Source: JANOYJ01 sp963792485
Lineage (GTDB): Bacteria; Pseudomonadota; Alphaproteobacteria; Rhizobiales; Rhizobiaceae
Assembly (NCBI GenBank): GCA_963792485.1
Contig: CAWBWL010000001.1
Location: 379,570-443,569 of the forward strand
Direction of reading: 5' to 3'
DNA: 64,000 nucleotides
Shown piece after piece: positions 36,071-45,206 of this stretch (its first letter is position 1; every line of letters starts with the position of its first letter). The position numbers were made by a program, and so were the translations under genes. Below the pieces are notes generated by a model. The model was not told where the DNA came from. It was given only the letters and a program-made list of their open reading frames with translations, and searched no databases.

Positions 36071-37612
36071 ATGGCGCTTTCGCCGAAACTCATCATGCGT
36101 CAGAGCCAGTCGCTGGTCATGACGCCGCAGCTGATGCAGTCGATCCGGCTGCTGCAGATGACGCATTTGGAATTGTCCAGCTATGTCGAGGAAGAGCTTG
36201 AAAAGAATCCCCTGCTGGAGCGCGCCGAGGCCGAGCCGCCATCGCGGGAGAATCTTCCCAGCGACCGGGCAGAGCCGCAGCCCGGATCGGGCGAGCCTGC
36301 CGCCGACCAGGCCGACTGGATGCAGGAGGGCCTCTCGGTCGATGCCGAAAGCATGGCCGAGACATTTGACGCGCCGCTCGACAATGTGTTTCCCGACGAT
36401 AACGGCTCCACCGAGCATCTTGCGCCGGACCTGACCGCCCAATGGAAATCGGCCCCCGGAAACGCGGGCGGCCATGATGGCGAGGGCTTTGACCTTGATG
36501 ATTTCGCCGCCTCGGCCCTGACGCTGCGCGATCATGTGCGCGAGCAGATTGCCCTGACTTTCGCCGACCCGGCCAAGAGGCTGATTGCCCTGGAACTGGC
36601 CGACGGGCTGGATGAAAACGGCTATGTGAGCTTTGACTCTGCCGAGGTTTGCCGCAAGCTTGGGGTGGAAGAAGCAGGCCTTGCGGGCGTGCTTGCCGAA
36701 CTGCAGACCTTTGATCCCGCCGGAATCTTTGCCCGTGATCTGTCCGAATGTCTGGCCATTCAGCTCAAGGTCAAGGACCGGCTGGATCCGGCTATGCAAA
36801 AGCTCATCGGCAATCTCAAACTTCTGGCCGCCCGTGATTTTGCCCAGCTGAAGCGCATTTGCGGCGTGGATCAGGCGGATCTGACCGACATGTTCGCCGA
36901 GATCAAGGCGCTTGACCCAAAACCGGGCACGGCCTTTGCCTCAGGGGTGATCGATTCCATTGTCCCGGATGTAATCGTCAAGGCGGCCCCGGACGGCTCC
37001 TGGCTGGTCGAACTCAATCCGGCAGCGCTTCCCAAGGTTCTGGTCAATCAGAGCTATTACAAGCGCGTTGTCGCGGGCGCCCAAAAGCGCGAAGACAAGG
37101 ATTTCATGACCGAATGTCTGCAAAGCGCCAATTGGCTGGCGCGCAGTCTTGATCAGAGGGCGCGAACAATCTTGAAAGTGGCGGAGGAGATTGTTCGCCG
37201 TCAGGACGGTTTCCTGATGCATGGCGTCTCGCATTTGCGGCCGTTTAACCTGAAAATGGTTGCCGAGGCGATCAAAATGCATGAATCGACCGTCAGCCGC
37301 GTCACGGCAAACAAATATATGCTCACCCCGCGCGGTGTCTTCGACATGCGCTATTTCTTCACCCAGTCGCTGGCCGACACTGAGGGCGGCGATTCGCACT
37401 CATCCGAGGCGGTGCGTCATCAAATCCGCAAGCTGATCGAGCAGGAGAGTGCTGAAAATGTGCTGTCCGATGATCAGATTGTGGATGTTTTGAAGGGCGA
37501 AGGCGTTGAGCTCGCCCGGCGCACCGTCGCCAAGTACCGGGAATCCATGAATATTCAGTCTTCCGTGCAGCGCCGCCGCGAAAAACGCGCCGCACTTGCA
37601 GGCGCGAGCTGA
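36071..37612 (+). CDS. rpoN: RNA polymerase sigma-54 factor
   Basis: RpoN directs transcription of nitrogen, C4-dicarboxylate and other genes with enhancer activators. The 513-residue protein has the Gln-rich region I (LIMRQSQSLVMTPQLMQSIR), an acidic region II, the core-binding domain, and the C-terminal RpoN box in ARRTVAKYRESM near residue 485. ATG 36071 fits the family start MALSPKL. hpf and ptsN follow, the usual rpoN neighbourhood. Confidence 0.96.
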   Translation: MALSPKLIMRQSQSLVMTPQLMQSIRLLQMTHLELSSYVEEELEKNPLLERAEAEPPSRENLPSDRAEPQPGSGEPAADQADWMQEGLSVDAESMAETFDAPLDNVFPDDNGSTEHLAPDLTAQWKSAPGNAGGHDGEGFDLDDFAASALTLRDHVREQIALTFADPAKRLIALELADGLDENGYVSFDSAEVCRKLGVEEAGLAGVLAELQTFDPAGIFARDLSECLAIQLKVKDRLDPAMQKLIGNLKLLAARDFAQLKRICGVDQADLTDMFAEIKALDPKPGTAFASGVIDSIVPDVIVKAAPDGSWLVELNPAALPKVLVNQSYYKRVVAGAQKREDKDFMTECLQSANWLARSLDQRARTILKVAEEIVRRQDGFLMHGVSHLRPFNLKMVAEAIKMHESTVSRVTANKYMLTPRGVFDMRYFFTQSLADTEGGDSHSSEAVRHQIRKLIEQESAENVLSDDQIVDVLKGEGVELARRTVAKYRESMNIQSSVQRRREKRAALAGAS

Positions 37613-37827
37613 TTCGCGGCGATTGACAAAACCGCCTCAACTGCCTACCAGCCCGCACGAATTTTTGCGGCACCAAACGTTCATGGACTGGAACAGGCCT
37701 GATTTCGGCGGATTTGCGCTGAAATCGCCTGGATAGCTGTGATCGTGAACAGGTTGGAATTGCACACCGCGCATACACATATAGACTGGCGGCGCTTCCA
37801 CTGATTTGAGTTTGAAAGGAAAGCCAT

Positions 37828-38412
37828 ATGACCCTGCGTGTTTCTGGCAAACACATGGACATTGGCGACGCCTTCCGGTCACGTATTGAGGACCGGATCG
37901 GCGAAGTCATCGGCAAATATTTCGACCGCGGCTATACCGGCCACGTCACCGTTGAGAAGCAAGGCTCGCGCTTTGTCGCCGACTGCAATCTGCATCTGGC
38001 CTCCGGCGCCGCCATTCAGGCGACCGGCGCGGCGCAGGACCCGCAAAGCGCCTTTGATGGCGCCTATGAGCGCATTGAAAACCGCCTACGGCGCTACAAG
38101 AGCAAATTGAAAGCGCATGTGAATACGGCTGTCGCCCACGAAATCACCTACAGGGTGGTGGAGGCGCTGCCGGAGCATGATCACGAGGAGGTGGCGGCTG
38201 ATTATGCCCCTGCCGTGATCGCGGAAACCTCCATGCCGCTTGGCACCATGTCGGTGGCGGCGGCGGTCATGGAGCTTGATTTGAAGGACGGGCCTGTTTT
38301 CGTGTTCCGCAATGCAGGAAATGGAGAGGTCAACATGGTTTACCGGCGCAGTGACGGCAATGTCGGCTGGATCGACCCCGCCGCGCTCGGCGCAAATGCC
38401 AAAGCCAATTGA
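37828..38412 (+). CDS. hpf: Ribosome hibernation promoting factor, long form (HPF)
   Basis: The 194-residue protein has an N-terminal HPF/RaiA domain (LRVSGKHMDIGDAFRSRIED, and the basic ERIENRLRRYKSKLKAH) and the C-terminal dimerisation domain (KDGPVFVFRNAGNGEVNMVY), so it is the long type that alone forms 100S ribosome dimers. GAAAGGA lies just upstream of ATG 37828. It is found in the standard rpoN-hpf-ptsN order. Confidence 0.95.
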   Translation: MTLRVSGKHMDIGDAFRSRIEDRIGEVIGKYFDRGYTGHVTVEKQGSRFVADCNLHLASGAAIQATGAAQDPQSAFDGAYERIENRLRRYKSKLKAHVNTAVAHEITYRVVEALPEHDHEEVAADYAPAVIAETSMPLGTMSVAAAVMELDLKDGPVFVFRNAGNGEVNMVYRRSDGNVGWIDPAALGANAKAN

Positions 38413-38441
38413 ACATGGCCCGGCTCTAAAGGATAAGAAGA

Positions 38442-38906
38442 ATGGATCTCAGCGATCTCGTCAAACCGCAAAGCGTTTTGTCCGGTGTGAAGGCCGGCTC
38501 GAAGAAACAGCTTCTGCAAGTTCTATCGGAAAAGGCGGCGGAAATCACCGGCCTGCCTGAGCGCGACATTTTCGAGACCGTACTGCAGCGCGAGCGTCTC
38601 GGCTCGACCGGCACCGGCAATGGCATCGCCATTCCGCACGGCAAGCTTAAAAACGCCAAATCCATCACCGGCATTTTCGCCCGGCTTGAAAAGCCGGTTG
38701 ATTTCGAGGCGTTTGATGATGAGCCCGTCGATATCGTGTTCCTGCTGCTGGCGCCGGAACATGCGGGCGCGGATCATTTGAAAGCTCTCTCACGCATTGC
38801 CCGTATCCTGCGCGATCCGGATATGGTCAGCAAGCTGCGCGCCACGCCTGATGCGGCGGCGCTTTATTCATTCCTGACGGTTGTGCCGACTTCCAACGCG
38901 GCTTGA
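38442..38906 (+). CDS. ptsN: Nitrogen PTS IIA component PtsN (EIIA-Ntr)
   Basis: The 154-residue EIIA-Ntr domain has the phosphorylated His in GTGNGIAIPHGKLKN (about residue 66) and FLLLAPEHAGADHLKALSRI. It is the end acceptor of the nitrogen phosphotransferase chain PtsP-PtsO-PtsN, which regulates potassium uptake and carbon/nitrogen balance and has no sugar permease. It lies 29 bases after hpf. Confidence 0.94.
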   Translation: MDLSDLVKPQSVLSGVKAGSKKQLLQVLSEKAAEITGLPERDIFETVLQRERLGSTGTGNGIAIPHGKLKNAKSITGIFARLEKPVDFEAFDDEPVDIVFLLLAPEHAGADHLKALSRIARILRDPDMVSKLRATPDAAALYSFLTVVPTSNAA

Positions 38907-38918
38907 GGCAACGGACGG

Positions 38919-39170
38919 TCAATTGATTGAAACGGGCCGCAAATCGCGATTGACGGCGGCGCTGATTGCGACCGCCTGTTCGTCCGCAACCATCATCGGC
39001 TGGCCATTGGCAGCAAACACGGCCCAAAGGTCAAGCCCGGAATCCAGATGCGGCAGGCCGGGGAATCGCGCCTTCAGATCATCCGACGTGATCTTGCGCA
39101 CATAGGCGATCGCGCCTTCGCCAAGATGGGCGAATTCCTGCTCGGTGATTGGCTTGTAAGGTACATTCAT
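38919..39170 (-). CDS. DUF1150 family protein
   Basis: This 83-residue protein (MNVPYKPITEQEFAHLGEG, VRKITSDDLKARFPGLP and FAANGQPMMVADEQ) matches DUF1150, an alphaproteobacterial family usually found directly after a small heat-shock protein gene, as here. Function is unknown. ATG 39170 gives the family-typical start; an upstream start at 39188 would overlap hsp20. Confidence 0.88.
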   Translation of the reverse strand: MNVPYKPITEQEFAHLGEGAIAYVRKITSDDLKARFPGLPHLDSGLDLWAVFAANGQPMMVADEQAVAISAAVNRDLRPVSIN

Positions 39171-39174
39171 CGCA

Positions 39175-39597
39175 CTATTCCACAACATTGATATTGATAC
39201 GTTTGATCAGCTTGTCCGGTTCAGGCCGGTCCAAATCGATTGCCAAAAGGCCATTTTTGAGCTCCGCGCCCAGAACCCGCATCCCGTCGGCCAAAACAAA
39301 ACTGCGCTGAAACTGTCGCGCGGCAATGCCGCGGTGCAGATATTCGCGCGGTCCTTCCTCAGCCTGGCGTCCGCGGATGACCAACTGATTGTCTTCCATC
39401 GACACGTCAAGGTCAGCTTCGGCAAAGCCGGCGACCGCTAGGGTAATGCGCAGGCGCCCGCCTTTTTCGTCGATGGGGATGCGCTCAATATTGTAAGGAG
39501 GATAGCCATCGCCTGTCTTGGCAATGCGCTCCAATGTCTTCTCCATCGCGTCGAAACCGAGCAAAAGCGGAGAAGAAAACGTGGTCATGCGTGTCAT
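39175..39597 (-). CDS. Small heat-shock protein (Hsp20 family)
   Basis: The 140-residue protein carries an alpha-crystallin domain (YNIERIPIDEKGGRLRITLA, VAGFAEADLDVSMEDNQLVI, then REYLHRGIAARQFQRSF) of the IbpA type. It binds unfolding proteins. ATG 39597 is selected because GAGG occurs 9 bases upstream on the coding strand. It probably forms an operon with the DUF1150 gene. Confidence 0.92.
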   Translation of the reverse strand: MTRMTTFSSPLLLGFDAMEKTLERIAKTGDGYPPYNIERIPIDEKGGRLRITLAVAGFAEADLDVSMEDNQLVIRGRQAEEGPREYLHRGIAARQFQRSFVLADGMRVLGAELKNGLLAIDLDRPEPDKLIKRININVVE

Positions 39598-39722
39598 GTC
39601 CTCAGTCCTCTTAAAAGCGACCAATGGCGGCGGGACCCGTATGGCGTCCTGCCGCGCCATGCTGATATGGTCCTTTCTGTTCACGGCTTCAAGTCAGCAA
39701 CACAGAATCCAAAGAGCGGAAA

Positions 39723-40661
39723 ATGGCGCGCAAGATCATTATTGACACAGACCCGGGGCAGGACGACGCAGTGGCAATCCTGCTTGCTCTGGCCAGTCCC
39801 GAACTGGAGGTAGTCGGCATTACCGCTGTTGCCGGAAATGTTCCGCTCGCTCTCACGGAGAAAAATGCGCGGAAAATCTGCGAGCTGGCGGGCCGTACCG
39901 ATCAGCTCGTATTTGCCGGGGCCGACCGGCCGTTGAAGCGCAAACTGGTGACGGCCGAATATGTGCATGGCAAGTCGGGCCTTGATGGCCCTGATTTGCC
40001 CGAGCCGCATATGCCGCTGCAAGACAAGCATGCGGTCGATTTCATTGTGGAAACGCTGCTGGCAAGCAAACCGGGTGAAATCACCCTTTGCCCGCTCGGG
40101 CCGCTGACCAACATTGCGCTTGCACTCGCCAAAGCCCCGCAGATTGCGCCGGGAATCCGCGAAATCGTGCTGATGGGCGGCGGCTTTTTCGAAGGCGGCA
40201 ATGTGACACCCGCCGCCGAGTTCAACATCTATGTGGACCCGGAGGCGGCCGAGATTGTCTTTGCAAGCGGCATTCCAATCGTGATGCATCCGCTGGATGT
40301 AACCCACAAGGCGCTGACAACAAGAGTGCGGGTCGAGCGGTTTCGTGCCCTTGGCACCAAAACAGGTGTCGCCACTGCGCAGCTTCTCGATTTTTTCGAA
40401 CGGTTCGACGAGCGCAAATACGGAACCGATGGCGGCCCGCTGCACGATCCGAATGTGATCGCCTATCTGTTGAAGCCGGAACTCTACACCGGCCGTCACT
40501 GCAATGTGGAGATTGAGACAAGGTCCAAATTGACGCTCGGCATGACGGTGGTGGACTGGTGGGCTTCGACAGGCCGCAAGCCGAATGCGCTCGTCATCCG
40601 CGATGTTGATCACGAAGGCTTTTTTGATTTGCTGATCGAGCGGATCGCACGTCTAAGTTAG
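39723..40661 (+). CDS. Inosine-uridine type nucleoside hydrolase
   Basis: The 312-residue enzyme has the calcium-binding start IIIDTDPGQDDAVAILLA and conserved VLMGGGFFEGGNVTPAAEFN with the catalytic-site residues. It hydrolyses nucleosides to base and ribose. The convergent ribokinase next door can phosphorylate the ribose, so the two may act in one salvage path even though they are on opposite strands; their ends overlap by 9 bases. Confidence 0.93.
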   Translation: MARKIIIDTDPGQDDAVAILLALASPELEVVGITAVAGNVPLALTEKNARKICELAGRTDQLVFAGADRPLKRKLVTAEYVHGKSGLDGPDLPEPHMPLQDKHAVDFIVETLLASKPGEITLCPLGPLTNIALALAKAPQIAPGIREIVLMGGGFFEGGNVTPAAEFNIYVDPEAAEIVFASGIPIVMHPLDVTHKALTTRVRVERFRALGTKTGVATAQLLDFFERFDERKYGTDGGPLHDPNVIAYLLKPELYTGRHCNVEIETRSKLTLGMTVVDWWASTGRKPNALVIRDVDHEGFFDLLIERIARLS

Positions 40662-41549
40662 CGCCGCATCCACTTCCGCAGCGATAGGAATCGACGGTTG
40701 CGCCCCCGGCTTCAGGCAGGCGAGCGAACCGGCGGCGCTCGCCCGGCGCATGGCGCTTTCTAGATCAAGCCCTGCATCCAGCGCCGCGCCCAGATACCCG
40801 CAAAATGTATCACCAGCCCCGACTGTGTCCACGGGTGTGACAGGCAGCGCCGGAACGGAGATGAAGCCGTCAGGTGAGGCGGCGAGCGCGCCATCTCCTC
40901 CCAGGGTCACAATAATTGTCTTGCCGCTGCGCGCCACGAAAGCGGCCATCCGCGCCTTGCGGTCGGCTCCTTCCAGACTAAGCGCTTCGCAGGCGAGATC
41001 GAACTCGGTTTCGTTGGCAACTGACATGTCCGCATCATTCATCAAACCTGCCGCATGCGGATTGAAAGGCGCAATGTTGAGAATGGAAACCGCGCCAATG
41101 CCTTGCGCGGACATGATGCCGGAGGCAACGGCATCGAGCGGAATTTCAAGCTGCATCAGAAGATGATCATTTTGGCTTAAGCCCATATCTGTCGCCTGCT
41201 GCGAGGTGACGGTGGCATTTGCGCCTTGCGCGATCACGATCATGTTCTCGCCCGTGCCGCCGACAAAAATCAGCGCGATCCCGGTCGGCGCGTCACGCTC
41301 CTCCACTTTTGACAGATCAACGCCGCCGCTCTTGAGCAGGTCCAGCGCCTGCGGGGCGAACGCGTCCGTGCCGACCGCACCGACCATGCGCGTCACAGCG
41401 CCTGCGCGCCGGGCGGCGAGCGCCTGGTTCGCGCCTTTACCGCCGGGGCCGGAGACGAAACCGGTGCCGACCAGCGTTTCACCGGGAGACGGCAGGCGGT
41501 CGGAAATCGTGGTCAGATCAAAGCCGATCGAGCCAAGAACATGGATCAT
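40653..41549 (-). CDS. rbsK: Ribokinase (PfkB family)
   Basis: The 298-residue kinase has the PfkB start ITVLGS-type fold (IHVLGSIGFDLTTISDRLPS), GPGGKGANQALAARRAG with the sugar-binding Gly-Gly and Asn, and the catalytic DTVGAGDTFCGYLGA. It phosphorylates D-ribose. Substrate assignment is by the overall pattern and by its neighbour, a nucleoside hydrolase. Confidence 0.85.
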   Translation of the reverse strand: MIHVLGSIGFDLTTISDRLPSPGETLVGTGFVSGPGGKGANQALAARRAGAVTRMVGAVGTDAFAPQALDLLKSGGVDLSKVEERDAPTGIALIFVGGTGENMIVIAQGANATVTSQQATDMGLSQNDHLLMQLEIPLDAVASGIMSAQGIGAVSILNIAPFNPHAAGLMNDADMSVANETEFDLACEALSLEGADRKARMAAFVARSGKTIIVTLGGDGALAASPDGFISVPALPVTPVDTVGAGDTFCGYLGAALDAGLDLESAMRRASAAGSLACLKPGAQPSIPIAAEVDAALT

Positions 41550-41596
41550 GTATCATTTCCTCCCGCGTCAAATTGTGCGGGGGAAACCGGCAAGCG

Positions 41597-42478
41597 TCAA
41601 GCGCGCAAGACTTGTCCCGCTTCCCAGCCCAGCATGGCGCGCTTGCGCGTCAAACCCCAGTGATAGCCGGTAAGCGCTCCCGTCGCGCCCACTGCCCGGT
41701 GGCAGGGCACGACGAAAGAAATCGGATTTGCCCCGACCGCCGCGCCGACGGCGCGGGAGGCTTTGGGCGAGCCGATTCTCCGCGCGATAGTTCCATAGGT
41801 CGTCGCCTTGCCCATCGGAACATCGAGAAGGCTCTGCCAGACGCGCACTTGAAAGTCTGTTCCGATCAGCACGATGCGCAGCGGCTGGTCGGCGCTCCAG
41901 CGTGACGGTTCAAAAACCCTCGCCGCCTCGCCAGACACTGCGGCGTCATCGTGGATATAGACAGCGTCCGGCCAGCGGCGGGTCATGTCTTTCAGCGCCG
42001 CGTCCTCGCCTTGCGCGTTGGCAAAGGCCAGGCCGCAAATGCCGCGCTCGGTTGTCATGACCAGAGCCAGCCCGAACGGCGAAGGGTGGAAGCCATAGCG
42101 GATTGTGAGCGCGCCGCCGCGCGTCTTGAAGTCGCCCGGCGACATGGCTTCATGCGTGACGAAAAGATCATGCAGGCGGCTCGGGCCAGACAGACCGACC
42201 TCATAGGCGGTGTCAAGAAGGGGCACGCCCTGGTCAAGGAGCCGCCGTGCATGGTCCATCGTCACCGCCTGCAGAAACGCCTTGGGAGACAGTCCGGCCC
42301 AGCGGGTGAAGAGCTTTTGCAGCGCCGTCGGCGCCATGCCGGCCTCATTTGCCAGATCGTCCAGCGACGGCTGGCCGCGATAGTCGAGGCTGATATGCTC
42401 GATCACCTTGCAGATGATGTCATAGTCGGCGGCGGGGATGTCGTGGCCATTGGCGGATTTCGGATCGATGTGCAGCAT
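41597..42478 (-). CDS. Ada-like protein: AraC regulator fused to O6-methylguanine-DNA methyltransferase
   Basis: The 293-residue protein has an AraC-type helix-turn-helix at residues 25-115 (LDDLANEAGMAPTALQKLF, TAYEVGLSGPSRLHDLF) and a C-terminal methyltransferase with active-site Cys in ANPISFVVPCHRAVG. It lacks the N-terminal methylphosphotriester-binding Cys domain of E. coli Ada, so it is the shorter fusion type. It repairs O6-alkylguanine and may regulate its own operon. Confidence 0.92.
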   Translation of the reverse strand: MLHIDPKSANGHDIPAADYDIICKVIEHISLDYRGQPSLDDLANEAGMAPTALQKLFTRWAGLSPKAFLQAVTMDHARRLLDQGVPLLDTAYEVGLSGPSRLHDLFVTHEAMSPGDFKTRGGALTIRYGFHPSPFGLALVMTTERGICGLAFANAQGEDAALKDMTRRWPDAVYIHDDAAVSGEAARVFEPSRWSADQPLRIVLIGTDFQVRVWQSLLDVPMGKATTYGTIARRIGSPKASRAVGAAVGANPISFVVPCHRAVGATGALTGYHWGLTRKRAMLGWEAGQVLRA

Positions 42479-42545
42479 GGCAATTCTCCAATGCCGGAGA
42501 ACTTAGGCGCTGCAAAACGGCGATGCCACCCGATTCTTGGCAAAC

Positions 42546-43028
42546 TTAGCTGCGCTTTGCCTCGGACAGCGCAAGGGCAAAGGCCTTGGCAAAACTCTCG
42601 CGGTCATCCGGATTGAGGATGGAGCCAAAACTCACCCTGCGGCCATTTGCTTCAACATTCATGCCTGTCACGCCAATAAGATCGTGCCGCAGAACATTGA
42701 ACTTGACCCAAAGCGGGTGGAAGCCATGTTCGGATTTTCGGCCCGATGGCGCAATTTTTGAAATGGAAAGCTGTTGCGATGACAGCTTCACCTCTTCCTG
42801 GGCCTTGGCGGACCGATAGCTCCAGCGGAACGCGAACCAGACCAGAACCAGGTCAAGCCCGAAAAAGCCGAACACCGGCCACGCCCCCATGGAGAGAAAC
42901 ACAAGTCCGGCTCCGCCCCAGCAGACAGCGAGCACCAGCATCAGATTGCGAAAGCCCTTTGGTCCAAGCGAACGATGGGCGGTGAGCCTTGCGTGGAAAA
43001 TCGGTGCGGGGCTGTTTGCGGCGTTCAT
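42546..43028 (-). CDS. DUF2244 family membrane protein
   Basis: The 160-residue protein starts at ATG 43028 and has two hydrophobic segments (LMLVLAVCWGGAGLVFLSMG and FGFFGLDLVLVWFAF) followed by a cytoplasmic domain with ISKIAPSGRKSEHGFHPLWV and GMNVEANGRRVSFGSIL. It fits DUF2244, a family with no established function. It is divergent from nth (about 40 bases apart). Confidence 0.85.
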   Translation of the reverse strand: MNAANSPAPIFHARLTAHRSLGPKGFRNLMLVLAVCWGGAGLVFLSMGAWPVFGFFGLDLVLVWFAFRWSYRSAKAQEEVKLSSQQLSISKIAPSGRKSEHGFHPLWVKFNVLRHDLIGVTGMNVEANGRRVSFGSILNPDDRESFAKAFALALSEAKRS

Positions 43029-43070
43029 CTGCACAACTATAGAGGAGGTGTGACAAACGAAAAGACCAAA

Positions 43071-43775
43071 ATGCGGGTTACCAAAGCGAGGCGGCGCAAA
43101 CCGCCCTATTCGCCGGAGGACTTGCGCGAAATCTTCCACCGCTTTGCGGTGCAGCGGCCCGAGCCGCGCGGCGAGCTGGAATATCTCAATCCCTATACGC
43201 TCCTGGTCGCTGTCGCTTTGTCGGCGCAGGCGACGGATGTCAGCGTCAACAAGGCAACACGGCCCTTGTTCAAGATCGCCGGCACGCCGCAAAAAATGCT
43301 GGCGCTTGGCGAAGAAGGGTTGATCCCGTTTATCAAAACAATCGGCCTGTGGCGCAACAAGGCGAAAAACGTTATCGCGCTCAGTAAGATGCTGATCCGC
43401 GACTACGGCGGTGCAGTGCCGGGTGCGCGCGAGGAACTTGTCAAACTGCCCGGCGTCGGGCGCAAGACCGCCAATGTCGTGCTCAACAACGCATTCGGCC
43501 AGCCGGTCATGGCGGTCGACACACATATATTCCGCATTGGCAACCGGCTCAAACTTGCGCCCGGCAAGACGCCCGAGCAGGTTGAGGCGGGGCTGATGCA
43601 GATCATTCCGCCCGATTATTTGTTTCACGCCCATCACTGGCTGATCCTGCATGGCCGCTATGTATGCGTGGCGCGCAAGCCGCGATGCACGGAGTGCATC
43701 ATTGCGGATTTGTGCAAGGCCGCGGAGAAGACCAATGAGATACCGGCGCCATTGACAGCCATCTCAGGAGATTGA
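43071..43775 (+). CDS. nth: Endonuclease III (DNA glycosylase/AP lyase)
   Basis: Nth excises oxidised pyrimidines. The 234-residue product has the helix-hairpin-helix LPGVGRKTANVVLNNAF with catalytic Lys, catalytic Asp in MAVDTHIFRI and a C-terminal 4Fe-4S cluster of four Cys (C-x6-C-x2-C-x5-C in VCVARKPRCTECIIADLC). The start may instead be GTG 43050, preceded too closely by GAGGAGG. The VOC gene begins 4 bases after the stop. Confidence 0.94.
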   Translation: MRVTKARRRKPPYSPEDLREIFHRFAVQRPEPRGELEYLNPYTLLVAVALSAQATDVSVNKATRPLFKIAGTPQKMLALGEEGLIPFIKTIGLWRNKAKNVIALSKMLIRDYGGAVPGAREELVKLPGVGRKTANVVLNNAFGQPVMAVDTHIFRIGNRLKLAPGKTPEQVEAGLMQIIPPDYLFHAHHWLILHGRYVCVARKPRCTECIIADLCKAAEKTNEIPAPLTAISGD

Positions 43776-43779
43776 AGCA

Positions 43780-44139
43780 ATGACAGATCACGCTACACCG
43801 AACCTGCCCGCGCGCGACTTCGAGGCGACGGAAAAGTTTTACGCCGCGCTCGGCTTTGTCGCCGGCTGGCGTGACAGCGGCTGGATGATCATGAAGCGCG
43901 GCGCGGTCACGCTTGAATTTTTTCCGTATCCAGGTCTTGATCCGAGGGCCAGCTGGTTCAGCTGCTGCCTGCGTCTGGATGATCTCGATTCCTTCTACGC
44001 AGTCTGCGAATCTGCAGGAATACCGGAACGTACCACCGGACATCCCCGCCTGCATGCGCCAAAGCTTGAAGACTGGGGCGGCAGGGTCGGGGCGCTGATT
44101 GATCCCGACGGCACGCTGATTCGGCTCATCCAGAACTAA
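43780..44139 (+). CDS. VOC-family (glyoxalase/bleomycin resistance-like) protein
   Basis: This 119-residue protein has a single VOC domain: NLPARDFEATEKFYAALGF at the start and LIDPDGTLIRLIQ at the end. Only one set of the two glyoxalase half-modules is present and metal ligands are not obvious, so it may bind an antibiotic or a small metabolite rather than act as an enzyme. It is nested after nth with a 4-base gap. Confidence 0.85.
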   Translation: MTDHATPNLPARDFEATEKFYAALGFVAGWRDSGWMIMKRGAVTLEFFPYPGLDPRASWFSCCLRLDDLDSFYAVCESAGIPERTTGHPRLHAPKLEDWGGRVGALIDPDGTLIRLIQN

Positions 44140-44160
44140 TCGGCAGGCTTTCCTTTGAGG

Positions 44161-44187
44161 CCCGCCTCCTCTAAGGAGCGCGGGTTT
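44161..44187 (+). terminator. Hairpin terminator after the VOC gene
   Basis: CCCGC (44161-44165) pairs with GCGGG (44180-44184) and CTCCT with AGGAG around a CTA loop, followed by TTT. It ends the nth-VOC transcript just before the adenosine kinase gene. Confidence 0.65.
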
Positions 44188-44206
44188 GTAAAAGCAGGAG
44201 CCCTTG

Positions 44207-45199
44207 ATGGCTGAGTATGACGTTCTGACAATCGGCAATGCGATTGTCGACATTATCGCCCGCACCGAGGACGATTTCATCCATGCCAACGGCATCATCA
44301 AGGGCGCGATGAATTTGATCGACGGTGAGCGCGCCGAGCTTTTGTACGCGCGCATGGGGCCGGCCATGGAAACATCCGGCGGCAGCGCCGGAAACACGGC
44401 GGCGGGCGTTGCGAATTTTGGCGGCAAGGCGGCCTATTTCGGCAAGGTGTCAGACGATCATCTTGGCGGCGTTTTCGGCCATGACATGCATGCGCAGGGC
44501 GTCGCCTTTGATACCAAACCGCTGAAGGGAGAGCCACCGACCGCGCGCTCGATGATTTTCGTCACGCCGGACGGCGAACGCTCGATGAACACTTATCTCG
44601 GCGCCTGTGTCGAGCTGAAGCCGCAGGACATTGAGGAAGACAAGGTCGCCGGTTCCAAGATCACCTATTTCGAAGGCTATCTGTGGGACCCGCCGCTCGC
44701 CAAGGACGCCATCCGTCTCGCGGCAAAGATCGCCCACAAGCACGGGCGCAAAATGGCGATGACCCTGTCCGACCCGTTCTGCGTTGACCGCTATCGCGGC
44801 GAGTTTCTCGAACTGATGCGCTCCGGCGCGGTGGACATCTGCTTTGCCAATGAGCACGAGCTGAAATCGCTGTATCAGACCGCCGATTTTGACACGGCGC
44901 TCGCGGCCCTGCGCAATGACTGCGAGATGGCGGCGGTGACGCGCTCGGAGATGGGATCGGTGATCATAAAGGGCGGCGCGACAGTGATGGTCGATCCGGT
45001 TCCCGTGGACACTGTCGTCGATACGACGGGGGCGGGTGATCTCTATGCGTCCGGCGTCCTGTTCGGCCTGACCCAAGGCTTCCCGCTCGCCAAATGCGGC
45101 AAGCTGGGATCGCTTGCAGCTTCCATCGTTATCTCTCAGATCGGGCCACGGCCACAGGTAAATCTGCGGGACAAAGCGCGGGAGATGGGGATCATCTAA
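44207..45199 (+). CDS. Adenosine kinase (PfkB family)
   Basis: The 330-residue kinase has VLTIGNAIVDIIARTEDDF at the start, the substrate-binding SGGSAGNTAAGVANFGG, and the catalytic DTTGAGDLYASGVLFGLTQG. It belongs to the alphaproteobacterial adenosine kinase group that phosphorylates adenosine to AMP. ATG 44207 follows a good upstream purine-rich stretch (AAGCAGGAG). Confidence 0.88.
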   Translation: MAEYDVLTIGNAIVDIIARTEDDFIHANGIIKGAMNLIDGERAELLYARMGPAMETSGGSAGNTAAGVANFGGKAAYFGKVSDDHLGGVFGHDMHAQGVAFDTKPLKGEPPTARSMIFVTPDGERSMNTYLGACVELKPQDIEEDKVAGSKITYFEGYLWDPPLAKDAIRLAAKIAHKHGRKMAMTLSDPFCVDRYRGEFLELMRSGAVDICFANEHELKSLYQTADFDTALAALRNDCEMAAVTRSEMGSVIIKGGATVMVDPVPVDTVVDTTGAGDLYASGVLFGLTQGFPLAKCGKLGSLAASIVISQIGPRPQVNLRDKAREMGII

Positions 45200-45206
45200 A
45201 CTTCAG

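Noticed and set aside
37740..37800. Possible RpoN (-24/-12) promoter before hpf
   Set aside because: TTGGAATTGCACACCGC resembles the consensus, but the GG-to-GC distance is 11 instead of 10 bases.
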